This document shows positions 1-11,700 of a DNA stretch of 64,000 nt, in pieces. The position numbers and the translations under genes are program-made. The notes beneath the pieces are model-generated. The model saw only the letters and a list, made by a program, of their open reading frames with translations, ran no database searches and was not told the origin of the DNA. The stretch's first letter is position 1, and each line of letters begins with the position of its first letter. This DNA is from Callipepla californica brunnescens (lineage: Eukaryota; Chordata; Aves; Galliformes; Odontophoridae), in assembly GCA_023055505.1 (NCBI GenBank), contig JALIRH010000013.1:9548001-9612000 (forward strand), in the 5' to 3' direction.

Positions 1-1583
1 GCATCTGAGGTTACTAAATATGCAGTAAAAAGGCAAGGTTAAACTTGCTGTCAAATTATGGTACAAAACATTGCACTCTGAGTTTTTAAATTTCTCATTG
101 TTATTTCAAGTAGCTATTGCACTCTTCAGTTCCCTTTCTGGAGTACTGCTGTACACTACCAAAGAATTACCACTTCAGTAACAGTGCACTTGGTGTGGAT
201 TTAAATGATCTCTACAGCTCACACTGAAAGCCACTACCAGGAAGATCTGTGAGTGGTTTCTTAATACCAATACAACTTGACCTGGGGCAAGTCTAAACTC
301 TGGCTAACGTAGAATATCATTTTAGCAACTCGATAAAATACTTTGAAAGTCCTTTCAGGTCACACCATGAGTTGTTACTGCAAAAACATTTTTCATCTAC
401 ACAGAAGTCCTAAATTGAAAGAGAACAAAAGGAATGACAAAAACAGCAGAAGCAAAAATTGGGAAATAAATACACCCATTGGCAAATGGATCAGCTTTAT
501 CTGGCTAATTAAACCAACGTAAGCCCCAGCATGAGTGTGATCAATGATGAGCCTGTTTGACCAGGACACTCAAAACGTCTTAAAAGATAGTTGTGTTCTC
601 TTCCATTTATGCTCAGCTGTCTGACTTACAACAAACCTTCAATCTCTCTGTTTAAAGTAATTCTTATTATGGATCTCCTTCCCTGAAAATTGTAGATTGG
701 ATGTGATAAGATTTATTTTTTTAATCTTAGAGCACAATACTAACCAGACCTGAAATTATACTGATGTTAAGATAATATATGTTCTTCTTTAAGCTTAATT
801 CTCTCATTTCTCTACTATGTCCTGTTATACCAAACAACAATTACCATGTTTTACATTAATCTGATTTTATGATAAAAGAAGATATATTGCACAATTTTTC
901 ATAGCACGTATCTTCGGTGCAAAAAGATCTTACTTTGGAATACTCACTTTTACTGAGATTAATTCCCACAATTAATCTCAGTGAATTATATATTTAATTA
1001 GGTGCCTATTCATTTTTTATGACTACACTGAATCATAGTGTTAATCTTCAGGAAACAAAAAATGCCCTGAATTAAACTATATGGTCATTAAAGTTGATAT
1101 TGTGCATAAAAATCAGCAATGAACCAGATGTATATTTTAGTACAGGCAATAATATTCCCTGAAGATAAACATTAGGCAACGTCCTTCCTGATGGTATTTG
1201 TCACTCCAAAACCATGTAAAATAGGCATTTACTGTTGTGTTTGTAGTTTTGGTCCTCCACAAGATTTTATGATTGAAAGAGTGCTTCTCATTTTGGTGCA
1301 ACTCTCTTCAATGGCCTCAGAGAAACAGAGATTAGCAGAAGCATGTAAAAATGTGTCTTTTATAGAGCAGTTTTATGAAATGTCTAAACCATGATTTGTA
1401 GGGTAGAGAATGAAATACAAATGTTGACTTGATTTTAGCCAAAATTCCAGTCTCAGAGAATACTGGATGCTAATTGCTGTCACTTGGTCCACTTTCCAGA
1501 AAATATTCCAGTTAATAGGCTAACTTTAGTTCTCTAAAGAAGAAAGCAAAAATTTAACCAACACAGTACGAGCAGTTGAGGTT
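1..1583. other. AT-rich noncoding stretch
   Basis: No gene or recognised repeat is visible. All frames are broken by frequent stops, and the one open frame of 67 codons (1191-1394) has no recognisable motif. The only notable structure is the inverted repeat at 952-982, listed separately. Confidence 0.6.
952..982. repeat. Perfect 13-bp inverted repeat (hairpin)
   Basis: The arm ACTGAGATTAATT (952-964) is exactly complementary to AATTAATCTCAGT (970-982), with a 5-nt loop CCCAC. In RNA the stem could extend by a U-G wobble (951/983) and two A-U pairs (950/984 and 949/985), giving 16 pairs. No repeat family is recognised. It is too short for a typical pre-miRNA stem. Function is unknown. Confidence 0.85.
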
Positions 1584-1764
1584 AGGGTTGTGAAGCATAG
1601 AAACAGGCTCCCCAGGAATGTGGCTGAATTGCCATCCCTAGGAATATTTAAAAGATGTGTAGATGTGGTGCTCAGGGACACAATTTAGTGGTAGAGTTGG
1701 CAGTGCTAGGTTAAGTTTGGACGTGATGACCTTAGCAGACTTTTCAAGCCTAAATGATTTCATG
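1584..1764 (+). mobile_element. CR1 LINE 3' end, old and diverged
   Basis: The segment follows the order of a CR1 3' untranslated region on the plus strand. It has a 'gaacaggctccccagg'-like start, 'ccatccctagga' near 1633, 'gatgtggtgctcaggga' near 1661, a variant of 'ggttggacttgatgatctta', and ends with a decayed 'aatgattctatg' (here aatgatttcatg). It is 5' truncated, as is usual for CR1 after target-primed reverse transcription. The high divergence and the missing terminal octamers suggest an old copy. No coding sequence remains. Confidence 0.8.
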
Positions 1765-4699
1765 AAAATCTTTTCTTTAAACACTTTGAAATGGATTTAT
1801 TTTCCTTGTGGTATCTTTCTTTTAACATATGCATATACAAAACTACCTAAAAACACCACAATTTTTGGCCTTTAACTTCATACAAGCCTTTGTAATAGAA
1901 AATGTTTTGTCTTGCAAGTTCTGTCATTTAAAAATTAAACTAAAGAAGAAACTGAAAAGGGACAAATCATGAACATGTGATGAATCCATACAATTTATCT
2001 AAAGCTTTTAAAAATAATCAATTCTGTGGTTTTGTTGGTGAGTTGGTTTCAAAGCAAAGAGAATACCTACAAGTTATTGAAACCATACTAAACTCTAAAT
2101 TTGTCAGCTCACATAGTAAGGGAAGCTGCCCTTCTTTTGAGTTCCCTTTGGGCTTGTTCTTCAGATGGGAATTCCATTCAAGTTTCAGAGACTCTGAGGG
2201 GCTTTTCCTTAACAGATGTAGCTTGGATACTTCCTTAAGAAATAAAATGAGGAAATGCACAGCTCAGATGTCTTGAAGACCTTTCTGGCCAACAAAGGGC
2301 ATTTAAAACCATTTCATAAAGTGAGTTACAAATGCCTAAATTCTTCAGGGCTACTAAAACAACCAAGATTATTTGGGAGACTTCAGGCTGATAGCAGTTT
2401 CATACATCCTCTTTGCTCTAACACTAGGAGAATTGTAATTTACTTGTATTACAGACAACAACCTAACCTGTAAGCAAAAGTTAAAATAATTGTAAGGAAA
2501 ATATGGTGCCTGATGTAAAAATTTGGTATTTAGAAATAAAACAATATACCGATTACCTCATTTTTGGATAATTATTATATCAAGATTCATCTGTGAACTT
2601 GAATTTTGTATCCTTGATGTATTATTTCAATATAATCTACTGCCATTTTTCTAAAAGCAGGATTTATTTTTCTTTTTCAAATTAGGTTTAAACGCAAACA
2701 TCAGGCATAACTTTTTATTTATTTACATTACACTAGAAGTACTGCTTACTGCAGTTCCAGGGGACTCAGCAGCAGGAGCTGGATTGCTACCCATTTGCAC
2801 ATGCCAGTCCCCATAGCAGAAAGATTTTCATCAAAGGGAAGGGTTTGGTATTGTTCTGTCCAAGAAATAACAGAAACAACTCCAGTTGAAATGTAGTTTT
2901 CATGGTGAAGCCCCCGATCTACACAGGTTAAAACCAACATTCATAAGAATGTGCTTATGTATGTTTCTCTCATTAGTCAAGAAACTTAAAATGCTGAAGG
3001 AAAAACTGGACTAGGGAGAGGTCTAATATCTGGCCTGCAAGTTCAAGGCTATTAGCGTTTAAAAAAATGGGCCACACCAGGAACCAAAAGATACTTTTTA
3101 CCACACCCACACCAAGTGAGAAATATTCCTCATTCAGAGTAGCTTGACATGGCTCCGCTAGCCCTCAAAACAGCTTGTCATAAATGCCTTGCACCACAAA
3201 GAGCTTCAGCCTTTTAAAGATAAATAGGATGTGGGTTTAGAAACATTACAGATAGAGAAAAGTTATTTTAGGATATATTTAAATAGTTCAGAAGTATAAA
3301 ATATATAACAGGAAATATAAAAGCAATTTTATCTTTATGTATATGGATGTATCCTGGTGTGAGGAAAAAGAAAACAAAACGTGTTACTGGGAAGAACAAT
3401 TCATAGGTTTTTTTTACTGATATTCAAAGACAAAGGAGGTTGCAACTTGGAGCTAACAAATTTTATGAGAAGCAATTAATTAGAATGAAAAATCATGCAT
3501 GCTAGCTAACCATCTGCCATTAAGGGAACAAACTTACCTGATATTAATTTTGAAAATAAACACAGAGCTGAAATACCAGATTGCACATGGCAAACTTTGC
3601 GAACAAAATTATTCACGTGCAAAAGGAAAGAATATGGCCTACAGCATTTAATTTAGCATCTTTCACACAGCTTCACTGTCTGGAAATGAAAAACAGGGCA
3701 CAATTTGTTTGAAATAGGTGTTTCATATACACAGTGTACAGCTGCCTAATATTGCAGCTCCTTCGAACCTTTCTTTTATCAGTACCTGGTACAACCCAGA
3801 AGAGTGTGTTACTCCAAGCAACTACACAAATAGAGATGGGCAAATTTAAAATACTCTGGATTGATGGGTTAGGCAATATTTGACTACTTTGAACGTATCT
3901 GTATCATGAATGAAAAATTGCCAGAGATAGAATACTTTAACATAATGAAGTACAGATGGCAAAGATGATAGATGAGAAAGACTCCACAGGCTATATTAAA
4001 GAGAATAAAAAATGTCCTCAAAACTCTAAACATATTATTGTTGCTAATTACAAGACATCAAATGGTCCAGCAAAAATAGCAAGTCCAACAGATAAAAAAT
4101 TTTATCCCTATTTATATTGATCTCAAATCCAAGTCTGTATAAAAATTAACTTAAATCACTCCAGGCTAGCTGAAATTCAGGATACGCCACAGACAGCAAG
4201 TTAGTTTATCTGACATTTATACTCAGGCTCAACAATATCTGAAATCACGTTAACTGTTTGTCAATATCTTAAAATCATAACATCAGACATACTGACAAAA
4301 TGCATACTGCCATTTTAGAGCATTGATGAGCTCTTGTTTTCAGCTTTTCCACTCCTGCATACCATCTTTGAAGTGACTTTTTAAAACACATGAACTAACA
4401 AAAATCATGATGAAGCTACCCACGCCATTCTCCATTTGCATTTAGAATGATATTTAAAGGAAAGGCATGGTGGGAAGAGAAAAAACTATCAGATTAGCTG
4501 AGAAGAGCCCACATGAAGCTGCTTTCATCAAATGCTTATATATAAGTGAACACTGAGAAGCCACAGGCACCTGGAAAAACTGTAAATCTGACTGCATTCT
4601 TGTACTACAGATGTTATGGTCTCTTGTCCATTTATTTGAAATGAGAGGCCTGATTCACAGTTACATTTAAATTCAAAGGAGCACTAGTTGAGCGCAGGT

Positions 4700-4743
4700 A
4701 TATATTTATTAGACCAGACACATATATTTACTAGACCTGGACA
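4700..4743. repeat. Two-copy 21/22-bp tandem duplication
   Basis: Copy 1 (4700-4720) begins ATATATTTATTAGACC and copy 2 (4722-4743) begins ATATATTTACTAGACC. The copies differ by a few substitutions and a one-base indel. This is most simply a local slippage or duplication event. Confidence 0.7.
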
Positions 4744-5026
4744 ATGGCTTTGATCTATGCATCCAGAGTTCAAGGGTGCTGTTGTTGTTGTTTTGGGGTG
4801 TTTTTTAGTGGTTTTCTTGGTGTTATTTCCTTCTTGTTATTTTTCTTTCCCCTCATAATTTCTTGTTTTAGGTCACTGAAGTAGAATAAGTGATATTTTA
4901 GTACTGACCTAACACAACAATTTTGCAATTTGAGCAATTTCAAAGACCATTTTATATTCTAAGGATACTTATTTAATGCAGCTTTATGTTCCTGGAGGCA
5001 ACCAATCCACTACTTCAGAGAAATTA

Positions 5027-5078
5027 ACTTGTTTCTAGATGGTTTAGATTGTTTCTAGATCTACTTGGTTCTAGATGG
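5027..5078. repeat. Three-copy imperfect tandem repeat with TTCTAGAT core
   Basis: The core GTTTCTAGAT occurs twice and GGTTCTAGAT once, with starts spaced about 16-20 bases apart and partly conserved spacers (ATGGTTTAG, CTACTTG, GGATATG). It is a small degenerate minisatellite-like array with no known function. Confidence 0.6.
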
Positions 5079-7103
5079 ATATGATGCGTACCACTAGATA
5101 AAGTGTACTGGTAAATACTAATTCCTATGAATTCAAATAATGAATAACTTTTCTTATTTACTGCAGTCAGTGTTATGCAATCAGAAGTAAAAGTGTCTTT
5201 CCTCAGTCTGAACAAAATTCTATTAAACGTAATAAAATATTCAGCAACAATAAGAATATGTAAATTCAGGCAAAAATTCAGAGTCTGTGTTAATTTCAAG
5301 TGAATTACATTTTTACTGAGATGTTACAAGTTCTTTATTTTCACATTCCTTTTATTCTTTCACACTATGTTTATGTTTCTTTCACAACCTCCTTCAGCAA
5401 AACACCTAAAAATTGTACAATGACAGACTTGATCCTATACCGTGAAAGACAAATGTCTGAAAATAATTTCTCCCTTCAAACACTGCTAAAAACCCTGTTT
5501 CTTTACTTCACACACATTTGCTATTGTTGATTCAGTAACAGGAAACAGAAGGATACTCCCATAAAATTAGTTGCCAAACTAAGACAAAAATTCAGCTAAG
5601 ACACATGAAGATTTTGTTTGCAGTGATAGGAAATGCTGCAGCAGCAATCTATACAAGGAAAACAAGTGGAAATACAAGAAAAAGATGATTTCTGCAAAAG
5701 GTGGACACTGCTGTTCTACTTTTGACTACCACAGTGAGCTAACTGAAAATTACTTTTTTCAGTATGAGAAACAACGAAGACTTTATTGCTTAGAAAACAG
5801 TACTATTTTGAGCTCTAATATTTTATGCACAATGTTTTGCATAGAGACAGCAAGCTATTTTACCATGATCCTGAATCAGCAAAAATATCTCACAGATCTC
5901 CCAGCACTTCAGTAACACAGATTCACTGTGTCATATTCTGTTCCCATTTATGACAATATAAATATAGAGTAACTCTGCTTTGCAGGAGGTGGTGACAGTT
6001 AATATGTTTCACTTAGGAAGGCTCCCAGCAAATTACTCTAAATAAGTTGCAGTAACAATGTGTTCTTAATTTCTCTGTTTAGCTATTTCAGTAGACAAGA
6101 ATTTCCTGAATGGGACACAGAACTGTCAGTTGGACTCACACAACTATGCCAAACTTGTACTAAGCAGTAGAACTGCTACTGAAAGACATTTTTGTGTGTT
6201 ATGATTTTTTTTTCTGACAACACTGCATTGGATGTACAAAGAAACAATGTGTTTCTTCAGTGTTTCAGTCATAAAGAAAATTTAGACTTCAATATATGTG
6301 TAATTCCCATCCACACACATACATAAGTTATATTGTAGGCACAAAGATGGCACAAGCACCTACAAACTGAAAGTCTATGTGATTCTCTTAGTTACAAATC
6401 CTTCAGTGACTTTTAGCATCACAGAGCTGTTCTCTCTTCCAGGGAGTTTCATTTCCATCATATGAAAATAAGAACAAGAAGCTTTCCTTTGGAGAGCTTC
6501 AGTTAGCATCTGATGGGCTAACTGAAATTTATTATTAATACAAAAAATATTTCATCTAAAATATTCATAATTAAAATATTAGCACAGTCCATGGACTTAT
6601 GAGTTGACGCAGCAAGAAGTTAGTGGACTGAAGTTATTGTGCAGACAGTTTTCTGTAGTCTTACAGTCCAGGGGCTCAAAGACCATGGGTTGAACTACAT
6701 TACTGTAGAAATTATATGCCCTTCAAGCATCAGATTGATCTTGCTTACACATGCGAACACCTACATGCTGTCTGTCTCTATTTTTTTCTTGAAAATTAAC
6801 AGTAAGATTATTTTTAGTCATTACATTCATGTGTTATCGGCAGAATGATGATGAGCTCTGTTTTCTATGAGTTACACACTGTTTCAGTGGACATGCACTA
6901 TGGGGAAGCAACCAGAATCTGACAGCTTTTTCAATTTCTTGAGTACCATTTTATTGAAGAACACCCTCATTTCCTTTAATGGAAATCCTCATTGAACTTC
7001 TCAGTTTAGAGTATCAGAAACTAACTCCTTCTAGACAGATAAGACCCTGGATTAGAAAGCTTATGCTTTTTGGTGCTTACTATGGGGGAAAAGAAAATAC
7101 ATA

Positions 7104-7121
7104 AATTAATTAATTAATTAA

Positions 7122-7152
<31 letters not shown>

Positions 7153-7153
7153 G
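7104..7153. repeat. Compound microsatellite (TTAA)n-(GA)n-(GACA)n
   Basis: A run of ATTA/TTAA units is followed by about six GA units and then about four GACA units with no interruption. The joined motifs suggest stepwise birth of one repeat from another. Such loci are often length-polymorphic. Confidence 0.9.
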
Positions 7154-7746
7154 AAACTGCTGTTGGTTTCAGTGAATTAAGATGCTGTGTCATGGATTTG
7201 TGAGAGAAGTTATCAATCTGAATTCAAACATAAGGTTGCTTATGTAAGGATCATCCACACATAAAAAACACTCTTTGCTAACCATACCTCATTAGCCCAA
7301 TTACACTCTGAAAAGAAGAGAAACAGCAGCTCTTCAAAAAGTTCTCTAAGTGGAAGCTCCTACTTTTAAGCAGTTAAAGGAGGGTTTTTTATGCTTTTAC
7401 TTCTTGTTTTGTTTTCCCACCTAAAATCTGCTGCTATTACAAAAACAAAAATCTGTATTTTAAGATTCTAGTGGCAAGGTCAAATGCATCTGAAATTCAG
7501 TTATTGCTTAAGTGCACTGCTTATTTCAAATAATTACCTCTGCACAACTGCAGGACTTTGAGCACTGTTTTTTATTTCATTACAACTTGACAATTATTCT
7601 TAAGGGATTTGATTTCAGGAAGTTCAAAATAACCTCAACTGCTCACAGCTCCCAAGGTTACAATACTATCAATTCTATCCTCCAAGACATTAGTGCCCGA
7701 CTACCACAAGAAAGACATTTTCTTTCTTCTAATTTTCAAGACAGAG

Positions 7747-7840
7747 GAATCAGCATAATGGAGCAATTAAGGTTGGAAAAGACTACAAAGATCACCATGT
7801 CTGACCATTAACCCATCACCACCACATCCACTAGACAGAA
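7747..7840 (-). mobile_element. CR1 LINE 3' tail fragment (minus strand)
   Basis: Read on the plus strand, the segment gives the reverse complement of a CR1 3' end: a diverged tail, then AAGGTTGGAAAAGACTACAA, then 'gatcaccatgtctgacca' and 'cccatcaccaccacatccacta'. The 3' end of the element lies at the left, and it is 5' truncated near 7840. It sits about 110 bp from the plus-strand CR1 that follows, in opposite orientation. Confidence 0.85.
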
Positions 7841-7950
7841 ATCCTCAGTCAGAGGATTCCATGTTGCCATTCAGATCACTTAACTCAGACATTTACCGAA
7901 GATAGGGCACCGATAACATCTGATTCCTATGTGCAAGGGTACTGACTAAA

Positions 7951-8784
7951 AATGGGTTTGCAGATGACACTAAGTTGGCTGGAAGTGTAGATCTGCCTAG
8001 GGATAGCTAGACCCTAGAGAGGGATCTGGACAGGCTGGATTGCTGGGCTGAAGCCAGTGGGATGAAATCAACAAGGCCACATGCTGGGTCCTGAACTTTG
8101 GCCACAACAACCCCTGGAAGAATGTGTAGAAAAAATGGACCTGGGGTATTGGTTGATGCTCAGCTGAAATGAGCCTGCAGAGAGCCCAGGTGGCCAAAAA
8201 GGCCAATGGCATCCTGTCTTGTATCAGAAATGGTACTGCCAGCAGGAGCAGGGAAGTAATTATCCCCCTGTACTCAGCGCTGGTGAAGCTGCACCCAAGT
8301 ACTGTGTTCAGTTTTGGGCCCCTTACTGCAAGAAAGACACTGAGGACCTGGAGCGTGTCCAGAAAAGGGCAACAAAGCCGGTGAGGGGTCTGAGCACAGG
8401 CCTTATGAGGAATGGCTGAGGGAGCTGGTATTGTTCAGTCTGAAGAAAAGGAGGCTACAAGAAGACCTTATTGCTCTCTATAACTATCTGAGGGGAGGGT
8501 GTTGTGAGCTGAGGATTGGCTTCTTCTCTCTTGTAACCAGCGTTAGGACAAGAGGGAATGGCTTTAAGTTGCAACAGGGGAGATTCAGCATGGATGTTAG
8601 GAAATACTTCTCCAAAAGAGTGGTCAGGCTTTGGAATGGGCTACCCAGAGAGGTAAATTGAGGTATTCAAAGGACGTTTAGATGTGTTGAGGAATGTGGT
8701 TTAGCGAGAAATATTGGTGATAGATGAACGGTTGGACTGGATGATCTTGTAGGTCTTTTCCAGCCTTGGTGATTCTATGATTCT
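7951..8784 (+). mobile_element. CR1 LINE, 5'-truncated, ORF2 C-terminus plus 3' UTR
   Basis: This plus-strand copy starts inside the reverse transcriptase region, just before the catalytic FADD box, and runs to the end of the element. The 3' end reads 'ggactggatgatcttgtagg', then 'ccagccttggtgattctatg' and 'attct', matching the conserved avian CR1 terminus. Relative to the usual CR1 order, about 18-20 bases are missing where the last ORF2 codons meet the 3' UTR (near 8656). The copy is inactive, since it lacks the endonuclease and most of the RT and carries stops and frameshifts. Confidence 0.93.
7957..8661 (+). pseudogene. CR1 ORF2 C-terminal remnant (RT motif C to thumb-like end)
   Basis: This is the remnant of the LINE polyprotein that nicks DNA and reverse-transcribes CR1 RNA. 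The frame opens with FADDTKLAGSVDLPRD (7957-8004), which contains the RT catalytic FADD box, and then meets a stop codon near 8008. Downstream similarity moves between frames: [15 protein letters not shown] (frame of 8169), YCVQFWAP and [11 protein letters not shown] (frame of 8219), then [17 protein letters not shown] and [11 protein letters not shown] (8431-8661). At least two frameshifts and one stop are therefore needed to explain it. No endonuclease or RT palm motifs A and B are present, because the 5' truncation removes them. Confidence 0.9.
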
Positions 8785-11700
8785 AGGTGGGCAAAGTATT
8801 CTAGGAAAGCATAGCTGTAAAGAACTGCATTAATTTTTTTATGGCTTGTGGAATTGTGGCAGAGTAGATGTTCTCCTGCTCCTCATAACAAATTTGAGTT
8901 TAACCTTCTTAACTGTGATGAGATTGATTGCATCAGCAACAGCTAGGCTGTTTCAAGTAAAGAGAACTCCCAGCAGACATCTAGCCAATGTATATCTCAT
9001 GTCTAACCTACATCATCATGCACAGCACTCCAAATTTCGGATCTTGTAAGTGAGCTTCCCAGGAGAATATATGCTCTAGCAAAATTATATACTTCAAAGG
9101 ACATTAGACAAAATAGATTAATCCTGAAATACTTCCATTTTAAAAGTATGACATTTGAACAAAGTATCTCAGGCTGCCTAATTATGTTTTCCTCCTCCTT
9201 TCATGATATTTTCTAGATTAAAGCTAATTGAAAAAAGTGATCTAATCATTTCTAAGCTGTGCTGCTCAAAGTCATATTGATTATCAATATTATTAAGGTT
9301 CATTTATTATAATATTATTTCTAGCAAGGGTACAAAAATTGGAAGTCGTTGTTAATCTTGTGTAGACTTCAGCTGTTGAAAACAAGATGAGTTTGTTACT
9401 TACAATAAATGAAAATAAAGTTTTCTTTTTCTCCTCTTTTTTAGCATTTCTTTCTTTGAAAAGATCCTTTATCAAATTAAATATTAAATTCCATCTCAAA
9501 ATGATCATCTCTCAGCCCAGTACTCATTCATTTCATAAAACCATACAATAAAACAGTTCAGAGCTATGCTAAACTGCCTGACTTAGCTTAACTGGAACCA
9601 TGCAGTTCATATGCCTGTTTTAGGAGGCAAGGCTGATCATTTCAAGCACAAAGGGTGACTTTCTATGGCAGTGTTCTGTGCATTCTGGACTATAAAGAAT
9701 GTGATGATATGATCAGATAACCTTAGATTGTCTGACCTTAAAACTATTTTATTTTGGTACTAATTTTGGTAAATACTTTTTTGGGGTGTCTGCTTTGCAA
9801 ATGTAGTCAGATGTCTTGCATTGGATGTACCATACAAGACATCACAAAACTATTTTCTTTAGTTGTTCACTGTTTCCTTTCAGAAGTTCAGTCAGAAAGG
9901 AACAGGAAAGGTTTATTTAATGTCTCAGTGCTGTCTATTAGCTTAAAAGGAGAAATGACTGTGAACATGCAACAATGAAGTCATGTGCAGTATAGGGAAA
10001 TAGACAGCAACTGAAAAATGAAGAGCACTGCAAGCCAGACAAGCCCATTCACTCACAGATCAGTGCATTTCTTTTGGTCTGTCATCTCTCCAAAATCACA
10101 TCCTTTCTTCCCATACAGTTTCAAAGATTTGTTTTTTTCCAATAGTGAGGTAACAATATCTCTATCTCTAAGATGTCTAGTAATCTTGGAATCATTAGTA
10201 TATTGTAACCAAAAAGCTACTCATTGCCTCTTGTTAATTAATAAAACAGACTGTGACCCTTATCAATTGTCATTTTCCCTTCACTGACTGAAGAGATAAG
10301 GCAGGACAGTATGGCAAAGCCTTTATCTCTGTTGCTTACCATCACTGGACACTTCATGATCTTTAGAAAATACTACATGAATGTTGCTTTACTCTGGGTA
10401 ACCTGTGATACCTACTGTAGTGTTACACAAAAAAAGAAACATCTCTACATTAGAACTGAAGTATACACTCTCACAGTCTGATATTTATGAAATATTAATT
10501 CTTTAGGAACAGCAATTCTAGAAATAGGACTTGAATAACAGATATTTAACATTTATCCACTAAATAAGAATATTTATTCACAAAGATCTAAAAATATTAA
10601 AAATATTTCACCGCATTCTTCTCACAGAGTTAAAGTGTCTCAGACACCAGCTTTATAATTTTTTAAGGATGGAATTTATACACTAAAGTCACAGCACATA
10701 ACTAACATTTCATAAACTGAAAAGTCTCAATGACTTTCAGTGACTTTATCAGCTGGTGGTCACAGATGATGAGCTAGGTTAGCTGAAACTCTTTTGTGTT
10801 TGTATTTTCCTCAAACAACAAAATGAGGCTATCACTAAAGAAATGTATTTGATGCTTATTTAATTTAAGCTTTCAAATTTAATTAAAAATTCTGTATATG
10901 AGTCAATGAAAGACCGCATAGGCATGTATTGTGAATAAGAACATCCAACAAAATAGATATTTCTAGGGATTACAGCAACTACCAGTCTCCAGGAGGCACT
11001 CTGCAAAAAGATTTGTTTTCTCCCTCATAGACCTCAGTCAGGCTTCAGTTGAGCCCTTCTCTGACACATCAAAATAATTTGTGGTGGTAACATTTAATTT
11101 TTTGGACGTAAGCAGTTCATCTGAAGTCAGCTGAGGAAAATTTACACTTATATAGCTGTACAATTGGAACTGATTCTGTCTGATTCTGTATCCCAAGAAA
11201 CACTCCGTTGAACTCAGGGAAATTTTGTTTGGTATCTTTGATATCCCCTTCACTGAAAAACATGGTAAAAACTAGGACACCAGCAGGTGAAGCATGAGTC
11301 CAAAAGTATTGTAAAACTGGTAATGCCTAATGGAAGAGAGGCATTCTATAACACCATGAAGTGAATTATTCTAAGTGCACAGAGAAGGGAACATGGTGGC
11401 AGCACACAAGAAAGGTCAAAAAAAGATGTATAATGAAGTAATGAGGAAAAATTTCATAACTGAAACTTTTTCTCCACATCTTTCAATACAATTTTTTCAA
11501 GGGAACATCCAGGACAAATAACTCGGTATGATTCATAAGTTCATTAAATATTAATAGCAAAGGTCTACATATTATAAAGAGAAAAGAAAGTTTTGTGGAA
11601 GAGCAATAAAGCTTTTAAAGTAAAACGTTATTTCATAAATACGAAAGAAGACAATATATAATATATGGGAAAGAGAGACTTTTGCTCTTGGTGATGGCAG

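Larger units (their letters stand above)
1765..7746. other. AT-rich noncoding stretch
   Basis: About 6 kb without a recognisable gene. Open frames here reach only 99 codons (1977-2276 and 7512-7811) and show no domain or biased composition. The stretch contains two short tandem duplications (4700-4743 and 5027-5078), a GTT run near 4780, and a compound microsatellite (7104-7153). Confidence 0.6.

Noticed and set aside
7747..8784. Single CR1 insertion with 5' inversion (twin priming)
   Set aside because: The minus-strand piece is itself a 3' tail, duplicating the 3' end of the plus-strand copy. Twin priming would invert an upstream piece instead. Two separate insertions fit better.
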